From positions 10,044,001 through 10,108,000 of the forward strand of contig NC_039515.1 in the NCBI RefSeq assembly GCF_003672135.1: a DNA stretch of 64,000 nucleotides, given 5' to 3'. The notes below the pieces were generated by a model. It was not told the DNA's origin. It saw only the letters and a list, made by a program, of their open reading frames with translations, and ran no database searches. Source of the stretch: Ooceraea biroi (Eukaryota; Arthropoda; Insecta; Hymenoptera; Formicidae). Made by a program: the position numbers and the translations under genes. This document shows positions 11,143 through 22,695 of the stretch, in pieces. The stretch's first letter is position 1. Every line of letters starts with the position of its first letter.

Positions 11143-13363
11143 TTAGTTATCTGATTCTTCGCCCTGATTTTCTTCATTTACTAAATCATCATTTGTTTGG
11201 GCTTCGGTATCAATATTTTCGTTAGTATATTCTGCAATAAGATTGTTTATATATTACTTAATATTTCAAGAACCTCTTATATTTTACTACATTTATCGTA
11301 ACTAATTAATGTTCTAATTTAGTTAGAACAGGGCTGCAGGCAGTTTCAATTTTAGGGATGAGTAGCTACCTCCCTATTCCTCTCGTTTTTAACATCTCGC
11401 GCAAACATCAGACGCTTGACCTTGATTTTTAGCTAATAGAGTTTCTGAGTTCAAGGTTCGAAATGTAAAAAACGAAAAGAGTGGGGATAGCCTCTCTCTA
11501 AAGGTGAAACTGTCCGCAGTTCTGAGTTAGGATCTATATTAATATATATTTCATTTACATACCTTCTACAGTTGGATTTGCAGGTTCTCCTGTATTTATA
11601 CTCTCTGCAGTTTGTTTATTTTTATTTCTGTTTAATTCGTATATTTTTTGGCTGAGGTATTTACCTACTAAGTTCACTTCAATATCAATGGTTACTTCAT
11701 CATATTGTTTTATCTTGTCCATCCAATAACGTAAAATATCTGTAAGGAAAAAGTATAGAATGTTATAATGACACAAATCTCAAATGCTTTGAAAAATAAA
11801 ATTAAAGCGGGAAATACCTTTTAATGCTAATAATCGCTGCGGATCTAGCTTTGGTCTAGGAGTGACATTTTAATTTTTTTTTATTCTGTTTGAGACAATT
11901 CCGGTAACTGAGCTTTCTTGTAACACCTGAACTCCAAATATAGCAAGAGCCATATTTTTCGTAAAAGAACTAAGCGATTTACTTATGCACATTACACTGT
12001 TATAGACTTGAGACGAGATCCATATATTTCTACCTACATGGACTTCAATCTAAAAAAGCAAAAAAATTAGCAAAAATTCACAGCAAGCACAAAGTAAGAG
12101 CTATAAAAGTGTTAACTAGAACTTCTCAACAATGTAATTGCAATATAACACGTAAATTTTTACATTACTATATAGTTTTTCTTTTAACTTAACGTGTGTT
12201 ATGCAACAGTTAGCGTGCATTCAGATGGACTGAAAATTTCCACGTAATGCGTATTCAATGAACTGCGAAAATTGAGATTTCTGTTGGAACATTCAAAAAG
12301 AATGAAAGATATGATTAGCGATATGCGTTACGCGGAAAATTTAGTCCATCTGAATGCACTCTTACATTGTTGAATGGGAAATTATAACTATTACTTTGTG
12401 TTTGCTGGGTTATATAAAACATTATGTTAAGAAATAAAAATTGTAGTAAGGTGCGTGTAACGACGTACATTATCATCAATTTCTCGTTGACCAACAGGAG
12501 AAAGTATTTCTTCTTCTCTTGTGTGAGTCTCTTGCTTCTGCTGTTCTTTAACAATATCTATATAAAAAGTATGAATATATAATTAATATATCTTTTATAA
12601 ATATTTTATTAATACTTTGCCTGCCAGCCAAGTTTGCAGATAATAGAATCTTACAGCAGATCCACAGCCATCTGTGTCTGCATTAAGCTCGTATTCTATG
12701 GATAACGTTAAAATAACCTTACGGCACGTTGGCGGCAAGAATGATTATTTCTGTCGCCAACCTACTGTAAGATTATTTCAACAAACGTCTTTCATAGAAC
12801 ATGAATTTAATGTGGACAGATGGCTATGGATCTGGATACCTATTACCTATCCACTAGGTACTAGCCAATAAAATTAATATTCTAGTAAATTCGCTCACTT
12901 TTGTAATTTTCACTTCGTTAAAAGAACCGTAATAGATACCTTGCTGTGAAATTTTATTAGCCCCAGATTTTCAAGATACCACAGGAATTCAAAAAGAAAA
13001 AATATTTCTGTTGTATGTCACCAACTCTGAGTTCATTTTCAGATGCAAAAGGAATTCCTTTTGCATCTGAAAATAAACTCAGAATTGGTGATGTGCAACT
13101 GACTTCTTAGTTCTCTGTACTATCTGAATCGGCTAGCAGGGTATAATAATTATTACATACTTTTCAGTTCATGTATTTCTTCTATTATATTGTGTTGACC
13201 TTTTTCCATATAATCTTGTATATCGTGTAACGAACTTGATAATTCTGCAATCTGCAATCTTAAGTTTTCCACTTCTTCTTTAATGGTATCGACTTCTTTA
13301 GGTTTATCAACTTCTTTGTTATTCTAATAAATGTTAAAATCACACACATACATATATAATCAT

Positions 13364-13399
<36 letters not shown>

Positions 13400-14508
13400 C
13401 ATAAACATTTTGGATTGTGATTGCATTTGTTGTAGATTTGTTTTTTAAGATTTCTTGTCGTACGGCGAGCTTGTCGAAAACGTTGATTGGTTGACGAACA
13501 GAGTATTGCTCTGAGTACCCTAGAAATTTTATCTAATTCAATCAACGTATCCAACAAGCTTGTCGTACGACATATATAATATTAAGCTAACGGATCATTG
13601 GCCGACAGTATCCAAAACAAAGCTTTATAACAAATGCAAGTACAATCTGAAATGTGAATTTAAAAATATTAAAAATAAAAAATATTAATATAACTGTAAC
13701 TATAACGTAATTGTTAGTATAATTTTCCATTCAATAATGTAAGTGTTAGGCTGCGTTCAAAAATCATCCTGGCGCACCCGTAGCCAACCACTTGATTGGC
13801 TAAGAACACGCTTTGAATGATGTAAGCGCGTTCTGAATATGGACCAATGTCTTGAGTACTGAAGGGTTAATGGCTTGAATACGTACATGTTTATGGCTCG
13901 ATGATTTAGGCTGGCTAGACGATTTAGGATGGCTAGATGACTTAGTATGTTGCTTCTGATTTAATGCGTCTTCAAGTTTCTTTGCTAATAATTGTTCTTT
14001 ATCCTCTTTATCTTTCTTCCTTTCAGTGTTACTTTTCTGAAAAAAATTTTTACATTAATATATAGTTTTTCTTTTAACTTAAAAATAATTATAATATACA
14101 CAAATAATTACCTTTTTAATACCTTGTTTTCTGTATCGCTTTCTGAGGCAGATATATACTGATCCATGGGACGAAATCTTGATCTCTCCTTCTCAAGTTT
14201 TTTTTTCCAATATTTTTTCCGATTCTTACAATATAAAACAAAATATAATTAATTTATCATAAAAGGTATAATTGTAATAAATAATATGAAAGAAAATAAA
14301 TAAAATACAGTTTTACAAAAATAAATCAACAATCACCTGCGACGAAAATAATAATTCCATCATAGTATTCTGCGTTCCATAAAATTTTATATTTTTTTTC
14401 ATAGTTAATCGATTTTGCATTAAATCCTTTAATCCGATCTACGTGAACTATTTCTTTCTCTCCAGTCGAATATTTTATGTATGCAAATTTAATTTCTTTT
14501 GTTGACAT
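11143..14508 (-). CDS. BEN-domain protein gene, eight exons, one in-frame stop
   Basis: Exons on the minus strand: 14337-14508 (ATG 14508), 14123-14224, 13887-14036, 13161-13323, 12469-12557, 11818-12049, 11563-11739 and 11143-11231 (TAA 11143-11145). All but the first junction agree in phase; exon 1 to exon 2 does not, so a small exon or another splice site is missing there. The N-terminus begins MSTKEIKFAYIKYSTGEK. Exon 3 has three SSS-H/Q-P repeats. Exon 4 looks coiled-coil. Exons 6-7 carry a BEN domain (VGRNIWISSQVYNSV, SFTKNMALAIFG, SSVTGIVSNR, PRPKLDPQRLLALK, DILRYWMDKI). BEN domains bind DNA and act in repression. A TAA at 11872-11874 cuts the domain in half, so this is a pseudogene, a null allele or a sequence error. 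Several MITEs sit in the introns. Confidence 0.75.
11328..11530. repeat. MITE in last BEN intron
   Basis: Imperfect inverted ends, CAGGGCTGCAGGCAGTTTC near 11335 and GAAACTGTCCGCAGTTCTG near 11507, bound about 200 bp. Inner halves also pair (CTACCTCCCTATTCC with GGATAGCCTCTC). Confidence 0.55.
12213..12361. repeat. MITE in BEN intron 5
   Basis: GTGCATTCAGATGGACTGAA and its inverse TTTAGTCCATCTGAATGCAC end a 149-bp unit; the pairing extends through CACGTAATGCGTA. Confidence 0.75.
12655..12848. repeat. Fold-back MITE in BEN intron 4
   Basis: CAGATCCACAGCCATCTGTG pairs with CAGATGGCTATGGATCTGG. Inner blocks CTTACGGCACGTTGGCGGCA and TGTCGCCAACCTACTGTAAG also pair. About 190 bp. Confidence 0.7.
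13015..13098. repeat. Near-perfect 84-bp hairpin in BEN intron 4
   Basis: Arms of about 40 bp meet at GGAATTCC (13051-13058). TTCAGATGCAAAAGGAATTC is mirrored exactly. It could be a small MITE or a miRNA-like precursor; expression cannot be judged from sequence. Confidence 0.7.
13369..13397. repeat. (AT)n microsatellite
   Basis: About 14 AT repeats in BEN intron 3. Confidence 0.85.
13458..13571. repeat. MITE in BEN intron 3
   Basis: GTCGTACGGCGAGCTTGTCG and AACAAGCTTGTCGTACGAC are inverted ends around 114 bp, with ACGTTGATTGG/CAATCAACGT pairing further in. Confidence 0.75.
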
Positions 14509-14657
14509 TGTTTGCTGCAAATCAGGCAATGTTAGAAATTGCAAGATATAAAGTATCGATCCCAATTACTGTCAGTGTCCCAATTACTGCCACTTGTTTT
14601 AATTGCGATATTATAATAACTTTTTTAACAATACATGTTATTAATTAGTGGACTTAC

Positions 14658-14998
14658 AGTTTGCGTCGTTTTATCCTTGGTAGAATTAGGTAGAAAATAC
14701 AGAATTTTCCGCACCAGGTATGTTCTCGGATGGTGAAGCACGTGAATCACATAACGCACACAAATAAGCGATACGCAGGAATACGTAATGAGCGAGCCGG
14801 CGATTACCACGTGTTCAGCCGCGCACGTACGTCTTGGCGCCAACAGAAAGAATGCGGCAACTATGGCGCAAAAGGTAATGGCTCCTAACAGGGCGCGAAA
14901 CAGTTGTCGCGCGACAAGACATGGCTGGATACAACGTGGCAGCCAATCAATGTTTTGTTTTTCCTTAAGAGCTATGATATAGGGTACGATCCACGCGA
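14658..14998 (-). CDS. Candidate exon encoding two hydrophobic segments, unknown
   Basis: An open minus-strand frame from about 14998 to 14658 ends in a strong donor (ACT/GTAAGTCC). It contains two membrane-like segments: LLGAITFCAIVAAFFLL, then VVIAGSLITYSCVSLICV. A stop lies just upstream, so the 5' boundary is unknown. A good acceptor (TTTGCAG, ending at 14515) precedes the BEN start; splicing there would be in frame, but a membrane-BEN fusion would be odd. GC content is higher than in the surrounding sequence. I do not recognise the family. Confidence 0.35.
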
Positions 14999-15274
14999 CG
15001 TTAATTTAGTTCTACAATAAGAACTTTTTCAAGCCTTGAGAAATTGACCAAGCGTTGTCCATATTTCTTTTCATACTCTATTGTGATTAGTCGATTTCTT
15101 ATTCTTATTTCCCATATACATATAGCACGATTACCGAAATATTGAATATTTCCCATATATAACACTGTTACGTCCAGAGCTCCGTGAGCTCGAGGAAGGG
15201 CGCAACCAGACGCCTCTCGAGGTACGTAGGCACATAACCGTCGTGCCTCGTGTGTTCGAGCCGACCGATACGTT

Positions 15275-15445
15275 TCGATTTTCGGGTCAACGACCAAAGT
15301 CGATTTTACCCTTTTTTCGAAACGGTCCCTCGATTTTCGGGTCAACGACCAAAGTCGATTTTACCCTATTATTCGAAACGGGTACTCGATCTTCGGGTCA
15401 ACGACCGAAGTCGATTTTACCCTATTATTCGAGATGGTCAACTCG
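15275..15445. repeat. Three short direct repeats of ~58 bp
   Basis: TCGGGTCAACGACC(A/G)AAGTCG-type units followed by ATTTTACCCT occur at about 15281, 15338 and 15395, inside the LTR-like unit. Confidence 0.8.
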
Positions 15446-15794
15446 ATGGTCCTTTTTAGGTAAGGGAAATGAATCCCTATTACCAAGGATAGGACCTGTA
15501 CGATCTGTCAAGGAAAGGGATGTTATACGAGAATAGTTAGACATAAATGAAACTTGGGTTTGTCTCTTAAAACATTTCCACTAATATATTCTGTCTAATG
15601 GTTACATAAATGAAATTAATGAATCGCTACTGATACGCTTGACTATAATTTAGAATTTGGAGTAGAAATTTATTCATGATTCTATTTCTTATAAATAGCG
15701 CAACTGTAATTTTGACTAACGTATAAAATCAAGACAAAAAGATTTGAGAAAGTTCTGATTAGAGGAATGATACATTTCCGAACATCGTTGGTAA

Positions 15795-15838
<44 letters not shown>

Positions 15839-16020
15839 CATAATTTAAAATAACGGATAGATAACTATAACTTCGAAACGCATAATGGAGGTAATATTAG
15901 GTTGTCTATACAATTTTAAAATTCAAAAATTAAACTCGCATTTAAACTCTCTATACTATTGATACATATTCAATATTACAAACTATAATGATAAATAAAA
16001 TAAATCTACCATATTCATGC

Positions 16021-16659
16021 TTAAATGTCCAAATTAAAAATAAATTCTCTAATATAAATCGCAGGGATTAATACAGGATGAACGCGGTGGTGGGTTATGA
16101 AAGGTATAAATGTGTCGGGACCAGCTTTTTCGACTGCGATCCTGAGAGCAGGAATATTTATGGGTCCTGGTCCGCAGATTATAGTGGTAGGAGAGAGTGG
16201 AAGAGAATAGATGGGAAAGAAATCTAGGAAGTACTCTAATAATAGGTGGAAAGCGCCCTGCGAAAACTCCCTTAATGTAGGAATGGTAGGGATGGGCAGG
16301 CTGCAAAAATCGGGGTTCTCAGGGACTGAAGCTGGTGAAGGAAGGTAGGTACTTAGTTCGGGTGTAGAGGAAGAGATGGTCGAGTTTGGGGTCCGCCCGA
16401 ACTCAGGAGAGGGGATGGGTGAATACCACCGCGGAGACAACTCAGGGAGGGAAAGGGGGGAGTGGCCGGGAGAAGAAGATGGATTCCCGATAACGCTAGA
16501 TCCAGGTGATGAGATATTTACAAAAAGGGGTGAGTAACGCTCGGTGTTATCGGTTGTTAATTGTGCTGAATCGGTGTAAGATGCCCCTTGGCTGCACGTT
16601 ACAGTTTCTGCCCGTGTTTCTGTCGGGGTATTACTGCGTCCGCGATTGAAATTTGACAC
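16021..16659 (-). CDS. Ser/Pro-rich open frame inside the LTR-like unit
   Basis: This 212-codon minus-strand frame has a Ser/Thr/Pro-rich first half (SSPGHSPLSLPELSPRWYSP) and a more ordered second half (AGPDTFIPFITHHRVHPVL). An upstream frame (16858-16760) ends in GTAAGC and could be a preceding exon, but the phases do not join cleanly. The composition suggests real coding rather than chance, perhaps a retroelement or host protein. I do not recognise it. Confidence 0.35.
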   Translation of the reverse strand: MSNFNRGRSNTPTETRAETVTCSQGASYTDSAQLTTDNTERYSPLFVNISSPGSSVIGNPSSSPGHSPLSLPELSPRWYSPIPSPEFGRTPNSTISSSTPELSTYLPSPASVPENPDFCSLPIPTIPTLREFSQGAFHLLLEYFLDFFPIYSLPLSPTTIICGPGPINIPALRIAVEKAGPDTFIPFITHHRVHPVLIPAIYIREFIFNLDI

Positions 16660-16944
16660 TTAAATGAAATAAGACGGAATTGATTCTTTGTGCCAGAAAC
16701 CGAAATGAAACCACGAAGACGGTTGGAGGGGAGTAAAATGAAATTAATAATGAACTTAGGCTTACTTTTCTGGTACCGCTTCTTGGATGGAGTTGATCGT
16801 CAATGCGTTTGAGGAGGGAGCCAACTTGACCAGAGGTCCCTCGAGTGGAGTCCAACACTGACTCTAAGATTTAAGCTCGATGTCCCGATCACGGGAACAA
16901 AACAGTACGATATGCGTTGTAAGCCAACTGAAGATTGAAGAGGA

Positions 16945-16976
16945 CCTCTGACCAAATTGTTCCCTTTATATAGGGC
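16945..16976 (-). promoter_or_regulatory. TATA box and initiator-like motif
   Basis: On the minus strand CCCTATATAAAGGG (16963-16976) lies about 20-25 bp upstream of GGTCAGAGG, close to the arthropod TCAGT-type initiator. It would drive transcription leftward into the Ser/Pro-rich frame. Confidence 0.4.
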
Positions 16977-17555
16977 TAAAAGAGTGTAGGTGGGGGTGAT
17001 TTGTTTCCCAGAAGAAAAGAAAAGTAAAACAAATTCGTTTCTATTGGAGCGCTTGTTTTTCCCGAATTGCAGCTGGTATCCGATAGATTTATGATTTTGT
17101 TCTTGAAAGTTAAAGTGCGGCACTTGTGAAGACCCTTCCGTTTACCATATTGCAATCCATGCTCATGTTTCCATTAGTCTATTTGCGTCGTATCTTTAGT
17201 TTGAATCTCCCCATGTATGGCAGATTTCTCAGTATTTAATTGTGGTGGATTACTTTTATTGCCGTCAGCGGGTACCGCTCCGCTTTTCCAGGTTCTGGAG
17301 CTGTCTTCACTAAGTGATTTTAGCTCTTAATTCTGGTTGTTTATTACCTATCGGACGTTCCGGCCGAGCGCAGTTGGGATTGGAAAAGCTGCAAGCTTAT
17401 GGTTGGCGTAACGCCTGTCCACCTGGCCCCCCCTGCGCTCGTTCGGTCGTTTTTTCCGTTGGTGGGGTTTAGTTCTTATTTGTTACTTTTTCCTATTTCT
17501 AAATTAATATTTTTCCTATGGAAGCGAGGAACCGTGAAGTCTCCTGGACGTAACA

Positions 17556-17670
17556 CCCCCCACCTTAGACAAATATCGGGGGTGCTCGATATTTGCAAAA
17601 TTAAGAAGAGAAGGTTCCTTGCTTCCAGTAGGTTATCCTTCTAATGTTATAAATATGCACATATGCGCCC

Positions 17671-17709
<39 letters not shown>

Positions 17710-18134
17710 TTCTGATTTTGATATTTCCCCTATGTTGATATAATTTTTTTTCTTGTGTGGATATATTTATTTAAATGTATATCCTTGTCCTTGTAACAGC
17801 TAATGCTATGTCACACCTTATTTAATTACTTAAAGTAAAGTCTAACGACTGCCCAAGGCTGTCAGCTACAGACTCTTATGACCTCGTTTTATTATTATTT
17901 ATTGCTGCCTCAGTCAGCAATATTCAGGTGCTCCTGTGAGGTAGCCTGTAAGATGATCAGTCCTTGAGTTATTGCTGGGTTTTCCCGGCGGCTGAGTGCG
18001 TGGGGCTCTTCCCAATGGAATGTGTTAAAGCAGGATTCCAAATGGAGTAATTTCTTTAATTGCGTCAAATGACGCAGGTGTTTCCAGAGATTCATAGCAG
18101 TCAGCTTAAACCGTTGCCATATATGACTCAATAT

Positions 18135-18166
<32 letters not shown>

Positions 18167-18364
18167 ATATTATATATATACATATATATATACAGTAATA
18201 TTATTGCTTTTCATTCCGTGTTAATAGCTAATACCCATAAGCATATATTCAAAATCATTCATTAACCGTTTGAACTGTGCGTGATTCAAAGTTGTTTTTT
18301 ATATATATATATATTAATATCAATATATATATAAAATATATATATATATATTTTGTATGTGTAT
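17556..18364. other. Gene-free stretch with AT and TG microsatellites
   Basis: Holds (TA)n(TG)n at about 17671-17711, (TA)n blocks at 18135-18190 and 18300-18355, and small spurious ORFs. Nothing else seen. Confidence 0.5.
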
Positions 18365-19029
18365 ATATATGTGAACCGTATATTGTGAGGACACTTTCAT
18401 TGAACAACTGTATATTATGTAGACCAAACGTCATTGTGAGGACGGTCCTCATAATATTATACAGGCAACGTATATTATGTAGACCGGACCTCACAATAAC
18501 TTTCTGTACTTTCGTACATTATGAGTACCATCTTTAAAATTATACGAATCGTGCATTATGAGGACATTCTAATTATTGTATTCTGTACATTACCGTGACT
18601 ATCCAATGTAATTTGCAGTGATTTGCATATAATATAATTTGATGAAGATATTCATGCAATTTAATGCAAGTAAAGAGAAAATATGTAGCAAACATTTTTG
18701 AAAAGAATTATTTAAACACAAAATTTATAACACGCATCTATACAGATGTAAACAATTTAAACGGTATAAAATAAAGCACAATATTCTACCTTGTATTATT
18801 GAGATAGCCGCATTAGAAGTTTACAATTAATTTTCGATTATTAAAATGAGAAAGCGCGCCGAAGCCTTGACGTTATCGCCCGGCCCGCTTTCCTGCCTTT
18901 CTTATAATCAAATGCATATTAATCGTATATTCTAATACAGTAATCCGTGTAGCACAGAATACATAGAATACTGAGTTGTTTAGAAAGTGTTGATATTTTT
19001 AATGGCCGAAATTTATCAGAGACCTAAAT

Positions 19030-19422
19030 GCGAAAAACTTATCGGTCCTGATAGTAAACGATATACAGTAAAATAAACGTTCTTCCACTTTACGCCTAAA
19101 CGGTTTTTGATAGAGATTTCCGGAATACTACTCTGGCGATAGCTCTAGAAATTGTTGATAGATATGATCTTATCCCGCGAATGGCTATCTACCACCGTTC
19201 CATCAGAAAATGCGAAAAACTTGTCGGTCCTTATAGTAACCTACATTAAAATAAACTTTCTTCCAATTTATGCCATAGAGATTTCCGGAATACTACCATT
19301 TCGATAGCTTTAGACATATTACATATCACATTAGTGACCGAAAAGGTCTTATCCCGCGAATCCCTATCTGCCATCGTTCCATCAGAAAATGCGAAAAACT
19401 TTTCAGTCCTCATAATAAACTA
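19030..19422 (+). repeat. 180-bp tandem array, left block
   Basis: Two full monomers and a broken third one. Shared words: TTTCCGGAATACTAC, GATAGCTCTAGAAATTG, TTATCCCGCGAATC, CCGTTCCATCAGAAAATGCG. Confidence 0.9.
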
Positions 19423-20941
19423 CAGGGTGTCCCATGGGAAGTTGCTGAAAGTAAACGATTGGTTCTCCCCTCCATGACTTCAGAAAGGGTCTTACGGTTA
19501 ACGGTCGTTCATCTGAGTGTCCGCAGTTTTATTCTGGTTGTGGTAGATGCAAGTCCGTGCGCGTCAAAATGAGTAATCTGACGACGGAAGAAAAGATTTA
19601 TCTTGTCGAGTGCTTCTTTTCCAGAGGAAAAGTTTATAGCAATGCTTACAGGGGGTTTCATACTAAATACGGAACACATAAAGTTAAGAGCGAAAACACA
19701 CTGAAAAGGTTAGAATTTATTATTTCTTTAAACATATGCGTTACGTCACTCCATTTTGTGACAATAAATCTGCATTAAAATAATGTTTTGTGTTATTGTT
19801 ATCAGAATTATCGATAATTTTATGCAGTATGGAACTATCCAAGACCGTAGACATGATCTGCCAGGTCCTTCTGTGTCTGTAGCTGCAGAAGAAAACATTG
19901 CAGATATTAAGAAGAATTTTGAAGAGAATCCAAATTCTTCCATTCGGAAAGCTGCCCAAGCTCTTGAAATATCCAAAACAACGTTACACAGGATTTTAAA
20001 ACATTTCCTGAAAATGCATCTCTATAAAATAACATCGCATCAATTGCTAACCAAACGCGCTATGACGAAACGTGTGGAATTCTGCAAGACGATAAATGGA
20101 ATGTTTGAAGATGGAGAACTTGATGCAAAATTGATAATTTACACGGACGAAGCACATTACTGGCTAAATGGTTATGTTAATAAACAAAATTATAGATTTT
20201 GGGGGTCGGAAAATCCCAATGTTTCCCTGGCTAAACCTTTACATCCACAAAAAATAACAGCATGGGCTGCGATCTCGGTAAAAGGAATGTATCTGCAATT
20301 CTTCGAATCAACAGTCACTGGTGAAAGTTACAAGCAGCTTCTCGAAACACAATTCTTCCCTCATGCAAAAAAAGAGGCTTGGTCAGAGGATTTCATTTCA
20401 TGCAGGATGGAGCGACACCACATCGAACCCAGGAGGTCTTCGAAACAATCCATAAAGTTTATGGCAATCGAGTCATCGGTCTGGGATACCCCAAATTTGC
20501 CCAGGGGGGGGGGGCTAGAATGGCCACCGTACTCGGATTTAAATCCATGTGACTTCTTTCTTTGGGGATACATTAAGGACCATTGTTATGCCGAAAATCC
20601 AGACACAGTGTCAGATTTAGTAGTAGCTATTAAAAAGGTCGTCAGCAACATTAAAGACAACATGTTAGAAAAAGTTTTCACAAGTTTTCGTAAAAGAATT
20701 GATTTTTGTACAAATTCAGATGGTGCACACTTTGAAAATATTTATCATTAGCTTACTTGATTATTAGCATATTTTTCATTAATAAAATAAACTGATATAC
20801 AAACATTTTGCTAAATTTTATTTATACCCATTAAAAACTGCAGATTTTCCTCTTTCCAACGCTATTTTTGTTTTTTCAATAACTGCATACGTTTAAAAAT
20901 GACAGCTGATTAGTTTCAGCAACTTCCCATGGGACACCCTG
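19423..20941 (+). mobile_element. Mariner-like element, CAGGGTGTCCC ends
   Basis: Inverted ends CAGGGTGTCCCATGGGAAGT (19423) and its exact complement ending at 20941 are flanked by TA on both sides (19421-19422, 20942-20943). The element interrupts a 180-bp monomer; removing it with one TA restores the monomer at 177 bp. It encodes one spliced transposase. Confidence 0.92.
19557..20751 (+). pseudogene. Mariner-like transposase, wide D-D spacing, two compensating frameshifts
   Basis: Exon 1 (19557-19708) and exon 2 (from 19806) join in phase across a 97-bp GT-AG intron. The N-terminus has two helix-turn-helix regions (EKIYLVECFFSRGKVYSNAY; SIRKAAQALEISKTTLHRIL). The first catalytic Asp is in IIYTDEAHYW. 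The second, in a QDGATPH motif, lies in a different frame between a shift near 20390 and an 11-G run at 20505-20515 that returns to frame. The third is in DLNPCDFFLWGYIK. Counting through the gap gives about 46 residues between the second and third acids, longer than the 34 or 41 of common families; the G run makes this uncertain by a residue. Confidence 0.8.
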
Positions 20942-20943
20942 TA

Positions 20944-21656
20944 TATACATTAAACTAAAATATCTTCCAATTCATGCCTTAACGACTTGAGGTAGAAATT
21001 TCCGGAAAACGACCCTTTCGATAGCTCTAGAAAGTGATGATGGAAATGATCCCGCGAATCGCTATCTGCCACCGTTTCATCTGAAAATGCGAAAAACTTG
21101 TCGGTCCTCATAGTAAACGATATCCATTTAAAATAACCATTCTTTCAGTTTATGCCTAAACGGGTTCAGATTGAGATATGTGGAATACTATCCTGTCGAT
21201 AGCTCTAGAAAGCGATGATGGAAATGATCCCGCGAATCGCTATCTGCCACCGTTTCATCTGAAAATGCGAAAAACTTGTCGGTCCTCATACTAAACGATA
21301 TACATTAAAATAAAATATCTTCCAAGTTATGCCTAAACGGGTTCAGATAGAGATATGTGGAATACTATTCTGTCGATAGCTCTAGAAATTGTTACTATAA
21401 CTGATCTTATCCCGCGAATCGCCATCAGCCATCGTTCCATCCGAAAATACGAAAAACGTGTCGGTTCTCATACTACACGGTTTACATTAAAATAAACTAT
21501 CGTCTAATTTATGCCTAAACGGTTTGAGATAGAGATTTCCTGAATACTACTTTCGATAATTCTAGACATTGCTGATCAAAATCGTGTTCTTCCGGGAATT
21601 CCTATCTGCCACCCTTCCGTCAGAAAATGCGAACAACTTATCTGTCTTCATAGTAA
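20944..21656 (+). repeat. 180-bp tandem array, middle block
   Basis: Continues the interrupted monomer, then full monomers at 21089, 21267 and 21449 and a broken one from 21629. Units at 20944-21266 share GTGATGATGGAAATGATCCC, so these two are the closest pair. Confidence 0.9.
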
Positions 21657-22544
21657 CCCAGCAAACACAGAATATAAATATTATACACTACTCACAAAAA
21701 TTAGAGGAACACCAAACTTTTCTTAAAAAATAGGCAAACTTCAAGCAGCTGTAACTTTGTTAAAAATGAACGAAATTTAAATTTAAAAAAAGGATTTTAA
21801 AGCTTGAAACTTCTACTTTCGAACGGTTGCCATGAGTTTAAATTTCTGTGACGTTTGGTAATTTTTACATACAAAAAACTGCGAACTGGACAAAATAAGA
21901 AATTTTCTTTTCACTTTGAAGGTCTGTCACGTATCAAAAAAATTCTGCGAAAATTATCGACTTTTTATTGTAAAAGATTAAAGTTTTCCCTAAAAACCGC
22001 TTTTTTAAAATTTTTCTACGAGTTTTTGTTACTGAGTTATCGCCGATTAAATAAAAATTGGCATTGTTTACTTTGATTGCTCATAACTCCGGTAAAAATC
22101 ATCGCACAGCAATTTAAAAAACGGATTCTTAAAGCTGAAACTTTGCTTTATTGAAGGGTATGCTTGCCCAAATTTTTTCGAAAACATGTAACCATGCTGA
22201 AAATGGATGAATATAACGTAAAAATGAATGATTTTTCACTTTGTCATTTTGACCTTAAAAACAATCGTACAGAATGACAAAAAAATTTGTTCTTCACATT
22301 TTTGTATACTTTTCAATACCATGAATTTGACAAAAATGTGCTGAATAGCTATAAGATTTTTTTCATCGTGGCCACTGTGGTTTTATGGGACAAAACTAAG
22401 AAATTGCTAAATTTCAGTAAGATAAAATGGAAAATAATGTTACTTAATGTTAAAAAATTGATTTCTAGCGCACTATATTAATCTTTATTAAGTCAGCAAT
22501 AACAAAGTACACACTTTTCTACCAAAAGTTGAAAAAATTTGTGA

Positions 22545-22640
22545 ACCGCCGGCGTTAGTTTTATCCAAAGCGTACCACGTGGAGATCGCACGGTCGGATT
22601 TACGCTTCGTTTTGTGTGTGCGTGTGTGTGCGTATGTATT
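22545..22640 (+). repeat. GT-microsatellite cassette, copy 1
   Basis: ACCGCCGGCGTTAG, GCACGGTCGGATTTACGCTT and a (GT)n tract in a row, just inside the left arm of the Tc1 element. A mirrored copy lies in the right arm at about 24045-24140, and related copies at 27779 and 44607. Confidence 0.75.
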
Positions 22641-22695
22641 ATATGGAGTGTATTAGTGATTAATACAAGATGGAGTGATTAACGCTAAAAAGAAT

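Larger units (their letters stand above)
15166..17555 (-). repeat. LTR-like unit, 2.39 kb, minus orientation (proposed)
   Basis: The plus strand begins TGTTACGTCC at 15166 and ends GGACGTAACA at 17546-17555, a perfect 10-bp terminal inversion of the TG..CA type. Read on the minus strand, the unit is directly preceded by a purine tract, AAGGTGGGGG (complement of 17556-17565), as a 3' LTR would be. A TATA box and arthropod-type initiator lie inside on the minus strand. No second copy, no internal domain and no flanking duplication are in the window, so it could also be a long non-LTR element. Short direct repeats (CGATTTTCGGGTCAACGACC) lie at 15275-15445. Confidence 0.45.

Noticed and set aside
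15001..15536. Overlapping frames of 69-114 codons
   Set aside because: Arise from short direct repeats of the LTR-like unit; no domain and no splice support.
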